Assembly (NCBI GenBank): GCA_031274075.1 | Contig: JAISQQ010000136.1 | Span: forward strand, 1 to 12,614 | DNA: 12,614 nucleotides | Source: Accumulibacter sp. | GTDB taxonomy: Bacteria > Pseudomonadota > Gammaproteobacteria > Burkholderiales > Rhodocyclaceae | Reading direction: 5' to 3' | Shown: in pieces, positions 7,000 through 12,614 of the stretch | How positions within the stretch are numbered: position 1 is the first letter of the stretch | How the letters are laid out: the number at the start of each line of letters is the position of its first letter | Position numbers and translations under genes: made by a program | Notes under the pieces: model-generated | What the model was told of the DNA's origin: nothing | Seen by the model: only the letters and a program-made list of their open reading frames with translations | The model's database searches: none

Positions 7000-7704
7000 T
7001 CAGTTTTGCAGGGCGGATTCGATTTGCGGCAGCGAGCTGTGGCGCACGTCGGTGCCCTTGACGATGTAGATGATGAATTCGGCGATGTTCTTGGCATGAT
7101 CGCCGATGCGTTCGATGGCCTTGGCGAGGAACAGCAGATCCAGGCTGTCGCTGATGGTGCGCGGGTCTTCCATCATGTAGGTGATGAGCTTCCGGGTAAA
7201 GCCCTTGAATTCGCAATCGATCATGTCGTCTTCCTTCAGTATGGTCACGGCGGCGTTCACGTCCAGGCGGGCAAAGGCGTCGAGCGCGCGGCGGATGAGG
7301 CCGGCGGCCAGGTCGGAAGCCAGGCGCAGGTCGCCGATCGGCATTTTGCGGGCTTCGCCGTGTTCCACGATGGACTTGACCATGCGCGCGATTTTATTGG
7401 CTTCGTCGCCGACGCGCTCCAGGTTGGTGGTGATCTTGGAAATCGCCAGCAGCAGGCGCAGGTCGCGGGCGGCGGGCTGCCGCCGCGCGATGACCGAAGT
7501 CAGCGCGTGGTCGATGGCGATTTCCATGACGTCGACCCGGTCTTCGGCGTGCATGACTTCTTCGGCCAGCGCCACGGAGAATCTCGCCAGGGCCTGGATG
7601 GCGCGCTGGATCTGTGTCTCGACCAGCCCGCCCATTTCCATCAATTGCGAGGAAATGTTGTTCAGGTCGCTGTCGAATTGGGAAGAAAGATGTTTTTCGC
7701 TCAT
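7000..7704 (-). CDS. phoU: Phosphate signalling protein PhoU
   Basis: A 234-residue all-helical cytoplasmic protein made of two PhoU repeats. It links the Pst transporter to PhoR and holds the Pho regulon off when phosphate is plentiful. Both metal-binding repeat motifs are present: LERVGDEANKIA (95-106) and IERIGDHAKNIAE (197-209). Length is normal (E. coli 241). The ATG at 7704 is six bases past the pstB stop with no clear Shine-Dalgarno, so translational coupling to pstB is likely. phoB follows 22 bases downstream in the same unit. Confidence 0.96.
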   Translation of the reverse strand: MSEKHLSSQFDSDLNNISSQLMEMGGLVETQIQRAIQALARFSVALAEEVMHAEDRVDVMEIAIDHALTSVIARRQPAARDLRLLLAISKITTNLERVGDEANKIARMVKSIVEHGEARKMPIGDLRLASDLAAGLIRRALDAFARLDVNAAVTILKEDDMIDCEFKGFTRKLITYMMEDPRTISDSLDLLFLAKAIERIGDHAKNIAEFIIYIVKGTDVRHSSLPQIESALQN

Positions 7705-7710
7705 GATGGT

Positions 7711-8487
7711 CTAGCCAAAGCGGCCGGTAATGTAATCCTCGGTTTCACGACGATTGGGTTTGAAGAACATCTGTTCGGTATCGCCGAATTCCATGAGATC
7801 GCCCAGATACATATAGGCCGTGTAATCGCTGCAGCGCGCCGCCTGCTGCATATTGTGCGTCACGATGATGACGGTGTAGTCGTTTTTCAGCTCCGCGATC
7901 AATTCCTCGATGCGCGCGGTGGAAATCGGATCCAGCGCGGAGCAGGGTTCGTCGAGCAGCAGGAGTTCCGGCTTGATGGCGATGCCGCGCGCGATGCACA
8001 GGCGCTGCTGCTGCCCGCCCGAAAGGCTGGCGCCGCTCTGCGCCAGCTTGTCCTTGACTTCGTCCCACAAGGCCGCCTTTTTCAGCGCCCATTCCACGCG
8101 CTCTTCCAGGTCGATCCGGGAGAGATTTTCAAAGAGCTTCACGCCGAAGGTGATGTTGTCGAAAATCGACATGGGAAACGGCGTCGGCTTCTGGAACACC
8201 ATGCCGATGCGGGCGCGAATCAGCGCCACGTCCTGCTTCGATGTCAGCAGATCCTCGCCGTCGAGCAGAAGCTGGCCTTCCGCCCGCTGATCCGGGTACA
8301 GCTCGAACATGCGGTTGAAGACGCGCAACAGCGTCGATTTGCCGCAGCCCGAAGGGCCGATGAAGGCCGTCACCCGGTTGGCCGGAATATCGAGATGGAT
8401 ATTCCTGAGCGCCTGGAACTTGCCGTAGTAGAAGTTCAGATCGCGAACGGCGATTTTGATGGGCAGTACGGTAGGAGTGTCGGTCAT
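7711..8487 (-). CDS. pstB: Phosphate ABC transporter ATP-binding protein PstB
   Basis: A 258-residue ATPase that powers phosphate import as a dimer under PstC-PstA. Motifs: Walker [10 protein letters not shown] (44-52), Q-loop Gln99 in [13 protein letters not shown], the PstB-typical signature LSGGQQQR (155-162), Walker B LLLLDEP with Glu180, SALDPI D-loop and switch His211. Start ATG at 8487 gives [20 protein letters not shown], five bases after the pstA stop. A much longer open frame reaching 9300 reads out of frame through pstA and is rejected. The short spacings on both sides support one transcript from pstC to phoR. Confidence 0.97.
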   Translation of the reverse strand: MTDTPTVLPIKIAVRDLNFYYGKFQALRNIHLDIPANRVTAFIGPSGCGKSTLLRVFNRMFELYPDQRAEGQLLLDGEDLLTSKQDVALIRARIGMVFQKPTPFPMSIFDNITFGVKLFENLSRIDLEERVEWALKKAALWDEVKDKLAQSGASLSGGQQQRLCIARGIAIKPELLLLDEPCSALDPISTARIEELIAELKNDYTVIIVTHNMQQAARCSDYTAYMYLGDLMEFGDTEQMFFKPNRRETEDYITGRFG

Positions 8488-8492
8488 GATCG

Positions 8493-9374
8493 TCACGCGC
8501 GGCGGGAAAGGAAGCGCGCCAGAATGTTGAGGCCAAGAACGGCGAGCGTGATCAGGAACACGCCCCCCCACGCCAGTTGTTGCCAGTTCTCGTAGGGACT
8601 CATGGCGAACTGGAAAATGGTGACCGGAAGATTGGCGGTCGGGCCGGAGAGATCGGTCGTCCAGAACTGGTTGTTCAGGGCGGTAAACAAGAGCGGCGCG
8701 GTCTCGCCGGAAATGCGCGCCACCGCCAGCAGCACGCCGGTAACGACGCCCGCCCGCGCCGCGTTCAGGGTGACTTTGGTAATCACCTTCCACTTCGGTG
8801 CGCCCAGCGCGTAGGCCGCTTCGCGCAGGCTCGCGGGAATCAGCGAGAGCATGTTTTCGGTAGTGCGGATGACCACCGGAATGACGATCAACGCCAGCGC
8901 CACGGCCCCCGCCCAGCCGGAAAACTGGCGGAAGCGCAGCACGATCAGCGCATAGACAAAGAGGCCGATGACGATGGACGGAGCCGAGAGCAGCAAGTCG
9001 TTGATGAAGCGCACCGTCACCGCCAGCGTGCCGCGCGGATCGTATTCGGCCAGGTAAATGCCGGACAGGACGCCGATCGGCGCGCCGATCAGGGTCGCCA
9101 GCGCGACCATGAGCAAGGACCCCCAGATCGCGTTGGCCAGCCCGCCGATGTCGTTGGGCGGCGGCGTATTCTCCGTAAACAGGGTCAGGCTCAAGCCCCC
9201 GAAGCCGAGCGTGAGCGTTTCCCACAAAATCCACAGCAGCCAGAAGACGCCGAAGATCATGGCCGCCAATGAGAGCGTCAGCGCGATCCGGTTGATCCAT
9301 TTGCGGCGGACGAAAAACGCCGCCTGGACATCCCGGTTCGCAGAAAAAAGAGTGGTATTCGGAGTGGCATTCAC
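8493..9374 (-). CDS. pstA: Phosphate ABC transporter permease PstA
   Basis: A 293-residue inner-membrane permease with about six hydrophobic segments and the ABC coupling (EAA) loop [14 protein letters not shown] (185-198). It forms the phosphate channel with PstC. The start is a GTG at 9374-9372, overlapping the pstC stop in GTGA (four-base overlap). GAGGGGGG six bases upstream is a strong ribosome site, so GTG is well supported; the ATG just downstream at 9370 is in another frame. Confidence 0.96.
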   Translation of the reverse strand: MNATPNTTLFSANRDVQAAFFVRRKWINRIALTLSLAAMIFGVFWLLWILWETLTLGFGGLSLTLFTENTPPPNDIGGLANAIWGSLLMVALATLIGAPIGVLSGIYLAEYDPRGTLAVTVRFINDLLLSAPSIVIGLFVYALIVLRFRQFSGWAGAVALALIVIPVVIRTTENMLSLIPASLREAAYALGAPKWKVITKVTLNAARAGVVTGVLLAVARISGETAPLLFTALNNQFWTTDLSGPTANLPVTIFQFAMSPYENWQQLAWGGVFLITLAVLGLNILARFLSRRA

Positions 9375-10309
9375 GCGCGTCCCCCCTCGTTTCTTTGCAG
9401 GCGCATGAGCAGCATCCGGGAGAAGACCAGCACCACGAAAGTAATCAGGAACAGAACCAGCCCCAGGTAAATCAGCGACGCCTGATGCAGCCCCGGCGCG
9501 GCTTCGGCGAATTCGTTCGCCAGCGCCGAGGTGATGCTGTTGGCGGCCTCGAAAAGCGAAGGCGAGCGCAACTGGTTCATGTTGCCGATCACGAAGGTGA
9601 CCGCCATCGTCTCGCCTAGGGCGCGCCCCAGCCCCAGCATGATGCCGCCCAGCACGCCCGTCTTGGTGTAGGGCAGCACGATGTTCCAGATCACTTCCCA
9701 GGTGGTCGCGCCCAGCCCGTAGGCCGACTCCTTCAAAAGCGGCGGCGTGACTTCAAAAACGTCGCGCATCACCGAGGCGATGAACGGAATGATCATGATC
9801 GAGAGAATGATCCCGGCGGACAGGATGCCGATGCCGACCGGCGGGCCGGACACCAGCGCCCCGAAAACCGGCGTATCGCCAAAGAGATTCTGCAAGGGGC
9901 GCTGGACATAACGCGCCAGCACCGGGCCGAACACCATCAGCCCCCACATGCCGTACACGATGGAAGGCACCGCCGCCAGCAATTCGATGGCCGTGCCCAG
10001 GGGGCGCTTCAACCAGGCGGGCGATAATTCCGTCAGGAACAGCGCAATGCCGAAACTGATGGGCACCGCGATCAAAAGCGCGATGGCGGAAGTCGCCAGC
10101 GTCCCGTAGATCATGACCAGGCCGCCAAAATCTTCCCGCACGGGGTCCCAGACATTGCGCGTCAGGAAACCGGGGCCGAACCTGTCGATCGCCGGCCACG
10201 CGCCAACGATCAGCGAAACGATGATCCCCAGCAGCAAGGCCAGGGTCAGCAGGGCGGCGCCGCGCGTCAGGAAGCCAAACAGCCGGTCGGCCAAGGTGTT
10301 GGAAATCAT
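9371..10309 (-). CDS. pstC: Phosphate ABC transporter permease PstC
   Basis: A 312-residue inner-membrane permease with about six hydrophobic segments and EAA loop [14 protein letters not shown] (194-207), preceded by [12 protein letters not shown], as is typical of PstC. The ATG at 10309-10307 is preceded in frame by TGA two codons upstream, so the frame cannot begin earlier. There is no Shine-Dalgarno: the bases immediately upstream belong to a 16-unit heptanucleotide array. A Pho box and -10 element lie about 140-170 bases upstream. In many relatives pstC directly follows pstS; here 1.2 kb of repeats intervenes. Confidence 0.95.
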   Translation of the reverse strand: MISNTLADRLFGFLTRGAALLTLALLLGIIVSLIVGAWPAIDRFGPGFLTRNVWDPVREDFGGLVMIYGTLATSAIALLIAVPISFGIALFLTELSPAWLKRPLGTAIELLAAVPSIVYGMWGLMVFGPVLARYVQRPLQNLFGDTPVFGALVSGPPVGIGILSAGIILSIMIIPFIASVMRDVFEVTPPLLKESAYGLGATTWEVIWNIVLPYTKTGVLGGIMLGLGRALGETMAVTFVIGNMNQLRSPSLFEAANSITSALANEFAEAAPGLHQASLIYLGLVLFLITFVVLVFSRMLLMRLQRNEGGRA

Positions 10310-10310
10310 G

Positions 10311-10422
10311 TGTCAGGGGTCAGGGGTCAGGGGTCAGGTATCAGAGGTCAGGTATCAGGGGTCAGGTATCAGGGGTCAGGTATCAGGAATCAGGTGTCGG
10401 GGGTCAGGTGTCGGGGGTCAGA
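10311..10422. repeat. 16-unit heptanucleotide array touching the pstC start
   Basis: Sixteen heptads in uninterrupted register, consensus (G/T)(G/A)TCAGG on the plus strand: mostly GGTCAGG alternating with TATCAGG, with TGTCAGG at the pstC end and TGTCGGG variants at the far end. In the pstC mRNA sense it reads TGACCCC/TGATACC repeats, so stop codons occur in every frame. Given the promoter at 10450-10482, the whole array would be transcribed in the 5' leader and ends one base before the start codon. Confidence 0.93.
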
Positions 10423-10449
10423 CCATTTCCCGATTCCTGTTCCCGCCCA

Positions 10450-10482
10450 ATTTAAGCCGGATTTGTGACAAAACGATGACAG
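10450..10482 (-). promoter_or_regulatory. Pho box and -10 element of the pstC operon
   Basis: Minus strand 10482-10465 reads CTGTCATCGTTTTGTCAC: two seven-base PhoB half-sites, CTGTCAT and TTGTCAC, separated by four bases, a near-perfect Pho box. Nine bases further is TTAAAT (10455-10450), a fair -10 at the distance expected when PhoB replaces a -35. The predicted transcript starts near 10443, giving a leader of about 134 bases before pstC. Confidence 0.88.
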
Positions 10483-10503
10483 CCCATTCATGCCCTTGGA
10501 ACC

Positions 10504-10599
10504 TTCTCTCTGGGAGCGCGGGGCTTCCGCCCCGCTTTTGACCCGCCATGATACTGCCGCCGCTGTTGCGGGGCTGGTGCCCCGCGCTCCCAGAGAAGA
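10504..10599 (-). repeat. Two-hairpin inverted-repeat element, copy A
   Basis: CTCTGGGAGCGCGGGGC (10508-10524) is the exact reverse complement of 10579-10595. Internal hairpins GCGGGGC-ttcc-GCCCCGC (10518-10535) and GCGGGGC-tggt-GCCCCGC (10568-10585) compete with the outer stem. It is inverted relative to copies B (10951-11034) and C (11303-11416), which share the centre (AACAGCGG, GTCATGGCG, GGTCAAAAGCGGGGC). Confidence 0.9.
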
Positions 10600-10674
10600 T
10601 CGCACTCTCTCCATGAATCGACCGATACGCGCGAAAATGGCGACATTACCGGGCACTTCGCGCTCGCAAGAACA

Positions 10675-10709
10675 CTGATACCTGACCTCTGATCCCTGAT
10701 CCCTGACAC
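10675..10709. repeat. Five-unit heptad array, inverse orientation
   Basis: CTGATAC, CTGACCT, CTGATCC, CTGATCC, CTGACAC in register. Read on the minus strand this is the same GTATCAG/GGATCAG type as the plus-strand array at 10311, so the two arrays point towards each other around copy A. It directly abuts the left end of the MITE-like element. Confidence 0.88.
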
Positions 10710-10710
10710 G

Positions 10711-10854
10711 TGTGGCGGGAAAGCGCAGCGCCTTTCGCCGGTCGTTCTCTCCGGCGGCGTAGCCGCCGCCTCTATCATTCAACGGCCTTTGAATCGTGCG
10801 GCGCGTTGTGCCGTGAAAAGGATTGGCGGAAGACGCTTCGCTTTTCCACCCTAC
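10711..10854. repeat. MITE-like element with imperfect terminal inverted repeats
   Basis: The left end GGCGGGAAAGCGCAGCGCCT (from 10714, continuing to about 10739) matches the reverse complement of the right end (10825-10854, which begins GGCGGAAGACGCTTCGCTTT) over about 26 positions with a few changes. An internal perfect hairpin GGCGGC-gta-GCCGCC lies near 10753-10767. There is no coding capacity. It lies exactly between two oppositely directed heptad groups (10675-10709 and 10855-10868), in the centre of the large inverted duplication. Confidence 0.65.
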
Positions 10855-10897
10855 ATGTCAGGTGTCAGTATTCTTGCGGGCGCGAAGCGCCCAGTAA
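10855..10897 (+). repeat. Heptads followed by GGGCGC hairpin (unit B head)
   Basis: TGTCAGG, TGTCAG, then TATTCTTGC leads into hairpin GGGCGC-gaa-GCGCCC (10878-10892) and AGTAA. This is the same order as the decayed inverted copy at about 10640-10709 and shares the hairpin and GTAA tail with 1199-1219. Confidence 0.75.
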
Positions 10898-10950
10898 GCG
10901 CCGCCATTTTCGCGCACAGGCCGATTCATGGAGAGAGTGCGATTGCCCCC

Positions 10951-11034
10951 TGGGAGCGCGGGGCACCAGCCCCGCAACAGCGGCGGCGGTGTCATGGCGC
11001 GGGTCAAAAGCGGGGCGGGCGCCCCGCGCTCCCA
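10951..11034 (+). repeat. Two-hairpin inverted-repeat element, copy B
   Basis: Ends TGGGAGCGCGGGGC (10951-10964) and GCCCCGCGCTCCCA (11021-11034) are perfect inverted repeats. Internal hairpins are GCGGGGC-acca-GCCCCGC and GCGGGGC-gggc-GCCCCGC. The upstream flank (GATTCATGGAGAGAGTGCGA, near 10923-10942) is the inverse of the flank to the right of copy A (10600-10620). Confidence 0.9.
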
Positions 11035-11087
11035 AAGGCGATCCGAAGAGAGGCTTTCATTAATGAGCTTGTGTAAGATACCCGCAA

Positions 11088-11318
11088 AGAGAAGATCGCA
11101 AACAGCTTCTTAACGCCTCAAAGGCGCCTTCAAAACCGTGGGCCGCTTCGCGGCATAAGCGTTGATATAAGCACAGAGGCGTCGTCCCGGCGCAAGCCGG
11201 GACCCAGTTCGTTCGTCAAACTTCTGGATTCCGGCAAGCAAAGGAATGACGGGGTGGGAATAGTCGCCGTCCATACTAAAACGCAAAACGCTCCAAGAAC
11301 CTGTTTGCGGTCTTCTCT
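11088..11318. repeat. Segment bounded by 24-base inverted repeats
   Basis: The 24 bases at 11088-11111 (core CGCAAACAGCTTCTT) and 11295-11318 (core AAGAACCTGTTTGCG) are inverted repeats with 22 of 24 matching. The 231-base span encloses the GTCATTCC-type repeat at 11181-11251. Size and ends suggest a non-autonomous mobile element, but no target duplication was identified. Confidence 0.6.
11181..11251. repeat. GTCATTCC/GGAATCCAG-type inverted repeat (dRS3-like)
   Basis: The left end has GTCGTCCCGG-cgcaag-CCGGGACCCAG (11181-11207). The right end has CTGGATTCCGG then GGAATGAC (11224-11250). The two ends are imperfect inverted repeats of the widespread GTCATTCC...GGAATCCAG class; the ATTCC-N-GGAAT form resembles neisserial dRS3 units. 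No gene inside. Confidence 0.65.
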
Positions 11319-11416
11319 GGGAGCGCGGGGCACCAGCCCCGCAACAGCGGCAACAGTGTCATGGCGGGTCAAAAGCGGGGCGGGCGCCCCGCGCTCCCAG
11401 AGGGAAGATCGCAAAC
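11303..11416 (+). repeat. Two-hairpin inverted-repeat element, copy C
   Basis: CTCTGGGAGCGCGGGGC (11315-11331) and its exact reverse complement (11386-11402) enclose the same two internal hairpins as copies A and B. The symmetry extends outwards imperfectly to GTTTGCG (11303-11309) and CGCAAAC (11410-11416). The left extension coincides with the right end of the 24-base terminal repeat at 11295-11318, so the elements overlap or share ends. Confidence 0.88.
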
Positions 11417-11423
11417 GGCTCCC

Positions 11424-11466
11424 AATACAAAGCGGCTCGATCCGCGTTGCCGCCGGATCGAACCGC
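11424..11466 (-). terminator. Possible intrinsic terminator of pstS
   Basis: GCGGCTCGATCCG (11432-11444) pairs with CGGATCGAACCGC (11454-11466), 13 pairs with one G-U, loop of nine. On the minus strand the stem is followed by TTTGTATT, a short and broken U-tract. It lies 30 bases past the pstS stop. The stem is strong but the tail is weak, so partial read-through is possible. A shorter CCGAAA/TTTCGG hairpin precedes it. Confidence 0.5.
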
Positions 11467-11495
11467 CGAAATCCCTTTCGGATATGCGCCCAGGC

Positions 11496-12551
11496 TTACG
11501 GATTTCTGACCGGTTGGCCGGAAGCGTCCCGGATCTCCCGCCAGGATTGCATGATGATCTCCTTGACGCTCTGCGGCATGGGCACGTAATCGAGTTCGGA
11601 GGCCAGGCTGTCGCCGTTCTTGTAGGCCCAGGCGAAGAAGTCGAGCGCCGCGGCGGCCTGGACGGGCTTGTCCTGCGTCTTGTGGATCAGGATGAAGGTC
11701 GCGGAAGTGATCGGCCAGGATTGCGCGCCGGGCTGGTTCGTCAGAATCTGGAAGAAGCTCGTTTTCCAGTCCGCGCCGGCGGCGGCGGCCTTGAAGCTCG
11801 CTTCCGACGGCGAGACGAAATGGCCGGCGCTATTCTGCAACTGCACGTGGGTCATCTTGTTTTCCTCGGCGTAGGCGTATTCGACGTAGCCGATGGAATC
11901 CGGCAGCCGCCCCACGTAGGCCGCGACGCCCTCATTGCCCTTGCCGCCGACGCCGACCGGCCAGTTGACCGAAGCGCCCTCGCCGACCTTCGCCTTCCAT
12001 TCGGCATTGACCTTGCTCAAGAAGTTGGTGAAGCCGAAACTGGTTCCCGATCCATCGGCGCGATGCACCACGCTGATCGCCGTATCGGGCAGCTTCAGCC
12101 CGGAATTGAGCGCGGCGATGGCCGCGTCGTTCCAGCGCGTGATCTTGCCGAGGAAAATATCGCCCAGCACCTGCCCGTTCAATTTGAGCTGTCCCGGCGC
12201 AATGCCCTTGAGATTGACGATCGGCACGATGCCGCCGACCACGGTCGGAAATTGCAATAGTCCCTTTTCCCGCAAGGCCGCGTCGCTGAGCGGCGCGTCC
12301 GACGCGCCGAAATCGACGGTTTTCGCCTCGATCTGCTTCAAACCCGCGCTGGAGCCGACCGACTGGTAATTGATGCGATGCCCGGTCGCCTTGTTGTATT
12401 CCGCCGCCCATTTGGTATACAGCGGCGCCGGAAAGCTCGCGCCCGCGCCGGTGACGTCGGTCTGCGCCCAAGCCGTGCCGGAAATCGCGCCCACCGCGAC
12501 GCAAGCCGCCATTGAAGCCGCATGAAAAAATTGTCGGGATTTCATTTGCAT
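11496..12551 (-). CDS. pstS: Periplasmic phosphate-binding protein PstS
   Basis: A 351-residue secreted substrate-binding protein that delivers phosphate to PstCA. A Sec signal peptide (charged MQMKSRQ, hydrophobic core, AWA-Q cleavage near residue 29) is followed by the classic mature start VTGAGASFPAPLYTKWA. Phosphate contacts of the family are recognisable: SFPAP (39-43), SVGSSAG (64-70), DFGASDAPL (80-88) and RADGSGTSFGF (164-174). The length is close to E. coli PstS (346). GGAG at 12562-12559 suits the ATG at 12551 and AAGGA at 12558-12554 suits the ATG at 12545; either may be used. A longer frame to 12602 would begin inside the Pho box and is rejected. No lipobox cysteine is seen. Confidence 0.96.
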   Translation of the reverse strand: MQMKSRQFFHAASMAACVAVGAISGTAWAQTDVTGAGASFPAPLYTKWAAEYNKATGHRINYQSVGSSAGLKQIEAKTVDFGASDAPLSDAALREKGLLQFPTVVGGIVPIVNLKGIAPGQLKLNGQVLGDIFLGKITRWNDAAIAALNSGLKLPDTAISVVHRADGSGTSFGFTNFLSKVNAEWKAKVGEGASVNWPVGVGGKGNEGVAAYVGRLPDSIGYVEYAYAEENKMTHVQLQNSAGHFVSPSEASFKAAAAGADWKTSFFQILTNQPGAQSWPITSATFILIHKTQDKPVQAAAALDFFAWAYKNGDSLASELDYVPMPQSVKEIIMQSWREIRDASGQPVRNP

Positions 12552-12579
12552 TTTCCTTCTCCGGTTAAAAGACAACGCC

Positions 12580-12613
12580 ACTCTAGGCAGGATTTGTGAC
12601 ACCCGGATGACAA
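12580..12613 (-). promoter_or_regulatory. Pho box and -10 element of pstS
   Basis: Minus strand 12613-12596 reads TTGTCATCCGGGTGTCAC: half-sites TTGTCAT and GTGTCAC with a four-base spacer. Ten bases further is TAGAGT (12585-12580) as a -10. The geometry matches the pstC promoter, and both boxes are followed by the same AAATCC. The predicted leader is short, about 22 bases. Further boxes could lie beyond the window edge. Confidence 0.87.
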
Positions 12614-12614
12614 A

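Larger units (their letters stand above)
10310..11495. other. Gene-free pstS-pstC gap, repeat mosaic
   Basis: 1186 bases with no credible coding region; open frames here follow the repeats in several frames and have no recognisable domain. From the pstC end it holds a heptad array, the pstC Pho box promoter, an inverted pair of composite repeat units around a MITE-like core (about 10504-11034), a 24-base terminal-inverted-repeat segment with a nested GTCATTCC-like repeat (11088-11318), a third two-hairpin element (11303-11416) and a hairpin that may end the pstS transcript. Confidence 0.8.

Noticed and set aside
6898..8595. 565-residue plus-strand open frame opposite phoU and pstB
   Set aside because: Antisense of two well-supported genes; rich in H, Q, G, D and R as expected of a shadow frame and without recognisable domains.
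7711..9300. 529-residue frame suggesting a fused PstB with a long N-terminus
   Set aside because: The extra N-terminal part is an out-of-frame reading of pstA; the ATP-binding protein starts normally at 8487.
10311..10422. CRISPR array or tandem Pho boxes
   Set aside because: The unit is seven bases with no spacers, so not CRISPR. Pho boxes need TGTCA-type half-sites every 11 bases; here the period is 7 and most units are GGTCA or TATCA.
10490..11113. Several 60-117-residue open frames in the pstS-pstC gap
   Set aside because: They read through inverted repeats in several frames, share repeated peptides only because the DNA is repeated, and have no ribosome site or domain.
12552..12602. Longer PstS start at 12602
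   Set aside because: It would start within the Pho box and upstream of the -10 element, and puts an arginine-rich stretch before an otherwise complete signal peptide.

Overview
The window looks like chromosomal DNA of a GC-rich betaproteobacterium. This is inferred from codon use, the phoR-phoB-phoU-pstBACS layout, the TtuC-type dehydrogenase and the dense small inverted repeats; genus cannot be fixed from the sequence. I see no rRNA, tRNA, CRISPR array, transposase or complete mobile element.

Left end (1-1297): the 3' part of a TaqI/Eco57I-type DNA methyltransferase, broken by a one-base frameshift near position 235. A 408-base gene-free stretch follows, with a two-armed hairpin element, another inverted repeat and a heptanucleotide array around a GC hairpin. 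Then come a tartrate/D-malate-type dehydrogenase (+, 1298-2371) and, convergent to it, a GDT1/UPF0016-family Mn2+ exporter (-, 2438-3013) whose leader carries a recognisable yybP-ykoY (Mn2+) riboswitch and a TATAAT box. A heptad array fills the space between the two stop codons. After a decayed 3' remnant of an alpha/beta hydrolase comes an NfsA-like nitroreductase (+, 3430-4185), closed by a strong bidirectional terminator.

The rest (4262-12613) is a phosphate-starvation locus, all on the minus strand, transcribed right to left: Pho box - pstS - 1.2 kb gap - Pho box - pstC - pstA - pstB - phoU - phoB - psiE-like - phoR. It encodes the high-affinity phosphate ABC transporter, its signalling adaptor PhoU, the response regulator PhoB and its sensor kinase PhoR. 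PhoB would bind the two Pho boxes in the window, closing a positive loop under phosphate starvation. A PsiE-family membrane gene sits between phoB and phoR, with its stop codon overlapping the phoR start.

The unusual part is the 1.2 kb between pstS and pstC. It is a mosaic of small repeats: a 16-unit heptanucleotide array that lies in the predicted pstC leader and touches the start codon, a large inverted duplication with a MITE-like core, three copies of a two-hairpin element with GGGAGCGCGGGGC ends, a 229-base segment bounded by 24-base inverted repeats, and a GTCATTCC-type inverted repeat. Heptads of the same style recur at 1225-1252 and 2403-2437. No protein-coding system beyond recognised families is visible; the candidate novelty is this heptad/hairpin repeat family and its position in the pst leader.
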